A stretch of DNA of 6,620 bases, from contig JAFGJI010000137.1 in assembly GCA_016929175.1 (NCBI GenBank), positions 1-6,620 on the forward strand, written 5' to 3'. The notes beneath the pieces were generated by a model. It ran no database searches. It had not been told where the DNA came from and was given only the letters and a program-made list of their open reading frames with translations. Positions 5,449 through 6,620 of this stretch are shown here, piece after piece (position 1 is the stretch's first letter; each line of letters begins with the position of its first letter). Source of the DNA: Thermoplasmatota archaeon (GTDB lineage Archaea > Thermoplasmatota > Penumbrarchaeia > Penumbrarchaeales > Penumbrarchaeaceae). Position numbers and translations under genes: made by a program.

Positions 5449-6620
5449 ATGGATCGATCTACCGGACATCCACAGCTTTGGTTGCTGACCATCGGAGTAT
5501 TATCGATGATGGTAGCCGCCGGCATAGGTGGATATGTTTTATACAGATATGCGGACGATGTAGACGTCGACAAGTTGATCTACGACACCTGGCTCAATGA
5601 GAAGAGGGATCTCTTTTCAAGGCTCGGTGACCTGAACGTTCCGGTGAACGAGCAGGGAGATCCCATGAGGGACGATTACATCACCAGATCGGGCGGCGGT
5701 CAGCTCAAGTGGCAGACCACGCTGTTCGAAGCGGAAGGGGAATATGTTTCCTCCCCCGCGTTGGTGGACCTCAACAACGACGGCGATCTCGAGGTCGTGG
5801 TTGCCTCGGCAGGCGACTACATCTATGCATTGGGCCCGGACGGGGAATACTTTTGGTCGAACCCGTACGGTGATGATATTATTGACTACCTGGGTCAGAC
5901 GGCCGGGACATCCGGTCTGGACTTTGACCCGCCCCACATCTTTGCCTCGGTCATATCCGCGGATGTGAACCTCGGGGACGCTCCCGAGGTCATAATCGGT
6001 GTGAAGGACGGTGCCCTCTGCCTTAACGGTGCGGATGGCGAGAAGCAGTGGAAGAAGGGACTTACCACCGGATACTACTTCTCCACGGCCTGCATCACCG
6101 ATCTCGAAGGGGAATGGACCGGAGCCAAGGAGGACCTGGAGATCGTCCTCGCTTCCGATGATGAAGGAAGGAGAGGATGGCTAGAGGCCTTCGAGGTTGA
6201 CGGCGGTGCCATCTTCAGGGAAGAGGCACCAACCGGCGGCGAGGGCGGTCTTATCGGCTGCTCTGTCGTTGCACACGACCTCGATGGCGACTTCTGGGAC
6301 GGACCAACAGCCATAACCCCCGACCCCTCAAAGGAGAGGGATACCGAGCTTATCATCGGTAACCACGACAGGGGTCTCAGGATATGGGTCCGCCAGGGCG
6401 AGAATGCCGAGGGAAAGCCGAACTACGATGAGACCACAAGCGGATGGCTCGGAGGTCACCAGACCTACGCCACCACGGCAGTGGCAAACGTTACAGGCAG
6501 CCCCGAGGTGGAGCTCTTTGTGGGCTGTTCCGAGGGATATCCGAGGACGTGGACCGGCTGGGGAGGCAAACTCTACGTTTATACTCCCGGCGGAAAGAAG
6601 CTCTGGGATTATTCCACCGG
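5449..6620 (+). CDS. Membrane-anchored FG-GAP/PQQ-like beta-propeller protein, 3' end missing
   Basis: There are 390 complete codons open to the right edge. An N-terminal hydrophobic helix at about 10-32 (LWLLTIGVLSMMVAAGIGG) follows a short mixed N-terminus. It has no clear cleavage site, so it is probably a signal anchor displaying the rest outside the cell. A linker (35-85) leads into at least five repeats of the form xDxxGDxxxEhhhGxxDGxhyhhxxDGxxxW, starting near residues 103, 170, 216, 275 and 344. The first holds a full calcium-type loop, DLNNDGDLE (107-115); later ones are degenerate. Such repeats build FG-GAP/VCBS or PQQ-like propellers used in extracellular adhesion, sensing or carbohydrate binding; no catalytic residues are seen. 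The ATG at 5449 has GGAGG 8 bases upstream. The missing 3' part could add more blades or other domains. Function beyond a surface propeller is unknown. Confidence 0.85.
   Translation, partial: MDRSTGHPQLWLLTIGVLSMMVAAGIGGYVLYRYADDVDVDKLIYDTWLNEKRDLFSRLGDLNVPVNEQGDPMRDDYITRSGGGQLKWQTTLFEAEGEYVSSPALVDLNNDGDLEVVVASAGDYIYALGPDGEYFWSNPYGDDIIDYLGQTAGTSGLDFDPPHIFASVISADVNLGDAPEVIIGVKDGALCLNGADGEKQWKKGLTTGYYFSTACITDLEGEWTGAKEDLEIVLASDDEGRRGWLEAFEVDGGAIFREEAPTGGEGGLIGCSVVAHDLDGDFWDGPTAITPDPSKERDTELIIGNHDRGLRIWVRQGENAEGKPNYDETTSGWLGGHQTYATTAVANVTGSPEVELFVGCSEGYPRTWTGWGGKLYVYTPGGKKLWDYST

Noticed and set aside
1..6620. CRISPR array, tRNA/rRNA, insertion sequence or other mobile element
   Set aside because: No regularly spaced repeats, no tRNA-like folds, and no transposase or integrase sequence were seen on either strand.

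Overview
The window looks archaeal, most likely a moderately GC-rich euryarchaeon of the Thermoplasmata type, though the lineage is inferred and not proven. The evidence is TATA-like boxes about 25 bp ahead of plausible transcript starts (4476-4490, 5294-5305, 5371-5385), Shine-Dalgarno sites of the GGAGG/GGTGA type, heavy use of AGG/AGA arginine codons, GTG and TTG starts, and gene families common in archaea: a GyaR-like dehydrogenase, a THEP1-type NTPase, a stand-alone Lrp/AsnC ligand-binding domain, and a membrane-anchored beta-propeller. All five complete genes end in TGA, so TGA is an ordinary stop here.

Layout. Positions 1-163 (minus) hold the 5' end of a D-2-hydroxyacid dehydrogenase gene, running off the left edge. 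It diverges, across a short AT-rich promoter region, from a two-gene plus-strand operon (285-3690). That operon encodes a MoxR/Mg-chelatase-like AAA+ ATPase and a large VWA-domain protein with an intact MIDAS metal site, a long charged coiled-coil region and an amphipathic aromatic/basic segment. Its stop lies one base from the stop of a convergent minus-strand unit (4442 down to 3692). That unit encodes a 78-residue RAM-domain protein without a DNA-binding domain and a small membrane protein. Rightward from 4679 come a THEP1-like nucleoside-triphosphatase, then a roughly 200-bp regulatory-looking gap with two TATA-like elements and two dyads. Last is the 5' part of a membrane-anchored FG-GAP/PQQ-like repeat protein that runs off the right edge.

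How the genes may work together. The ATPase and VWA protein are adjacent, 19 bp apart and on the same strand. That matches the general logic of RavA-ViaA, ChlI-ChlD, CbbQ-CbbO and NorQ-NorD pairs, in which the AAA+ ring remodels a client or inserts a metal and the VWA protein acts as adaptor. The substrate cannot be read from this window. The pair is the best candidate here for a poorly described system. It has a four-cysteine insert in the ATPase and a VWA partner whose N-terminal two thirds I cannot assign to any family. The remaining genes look like separate transcription units with no visible functional link to the pair.
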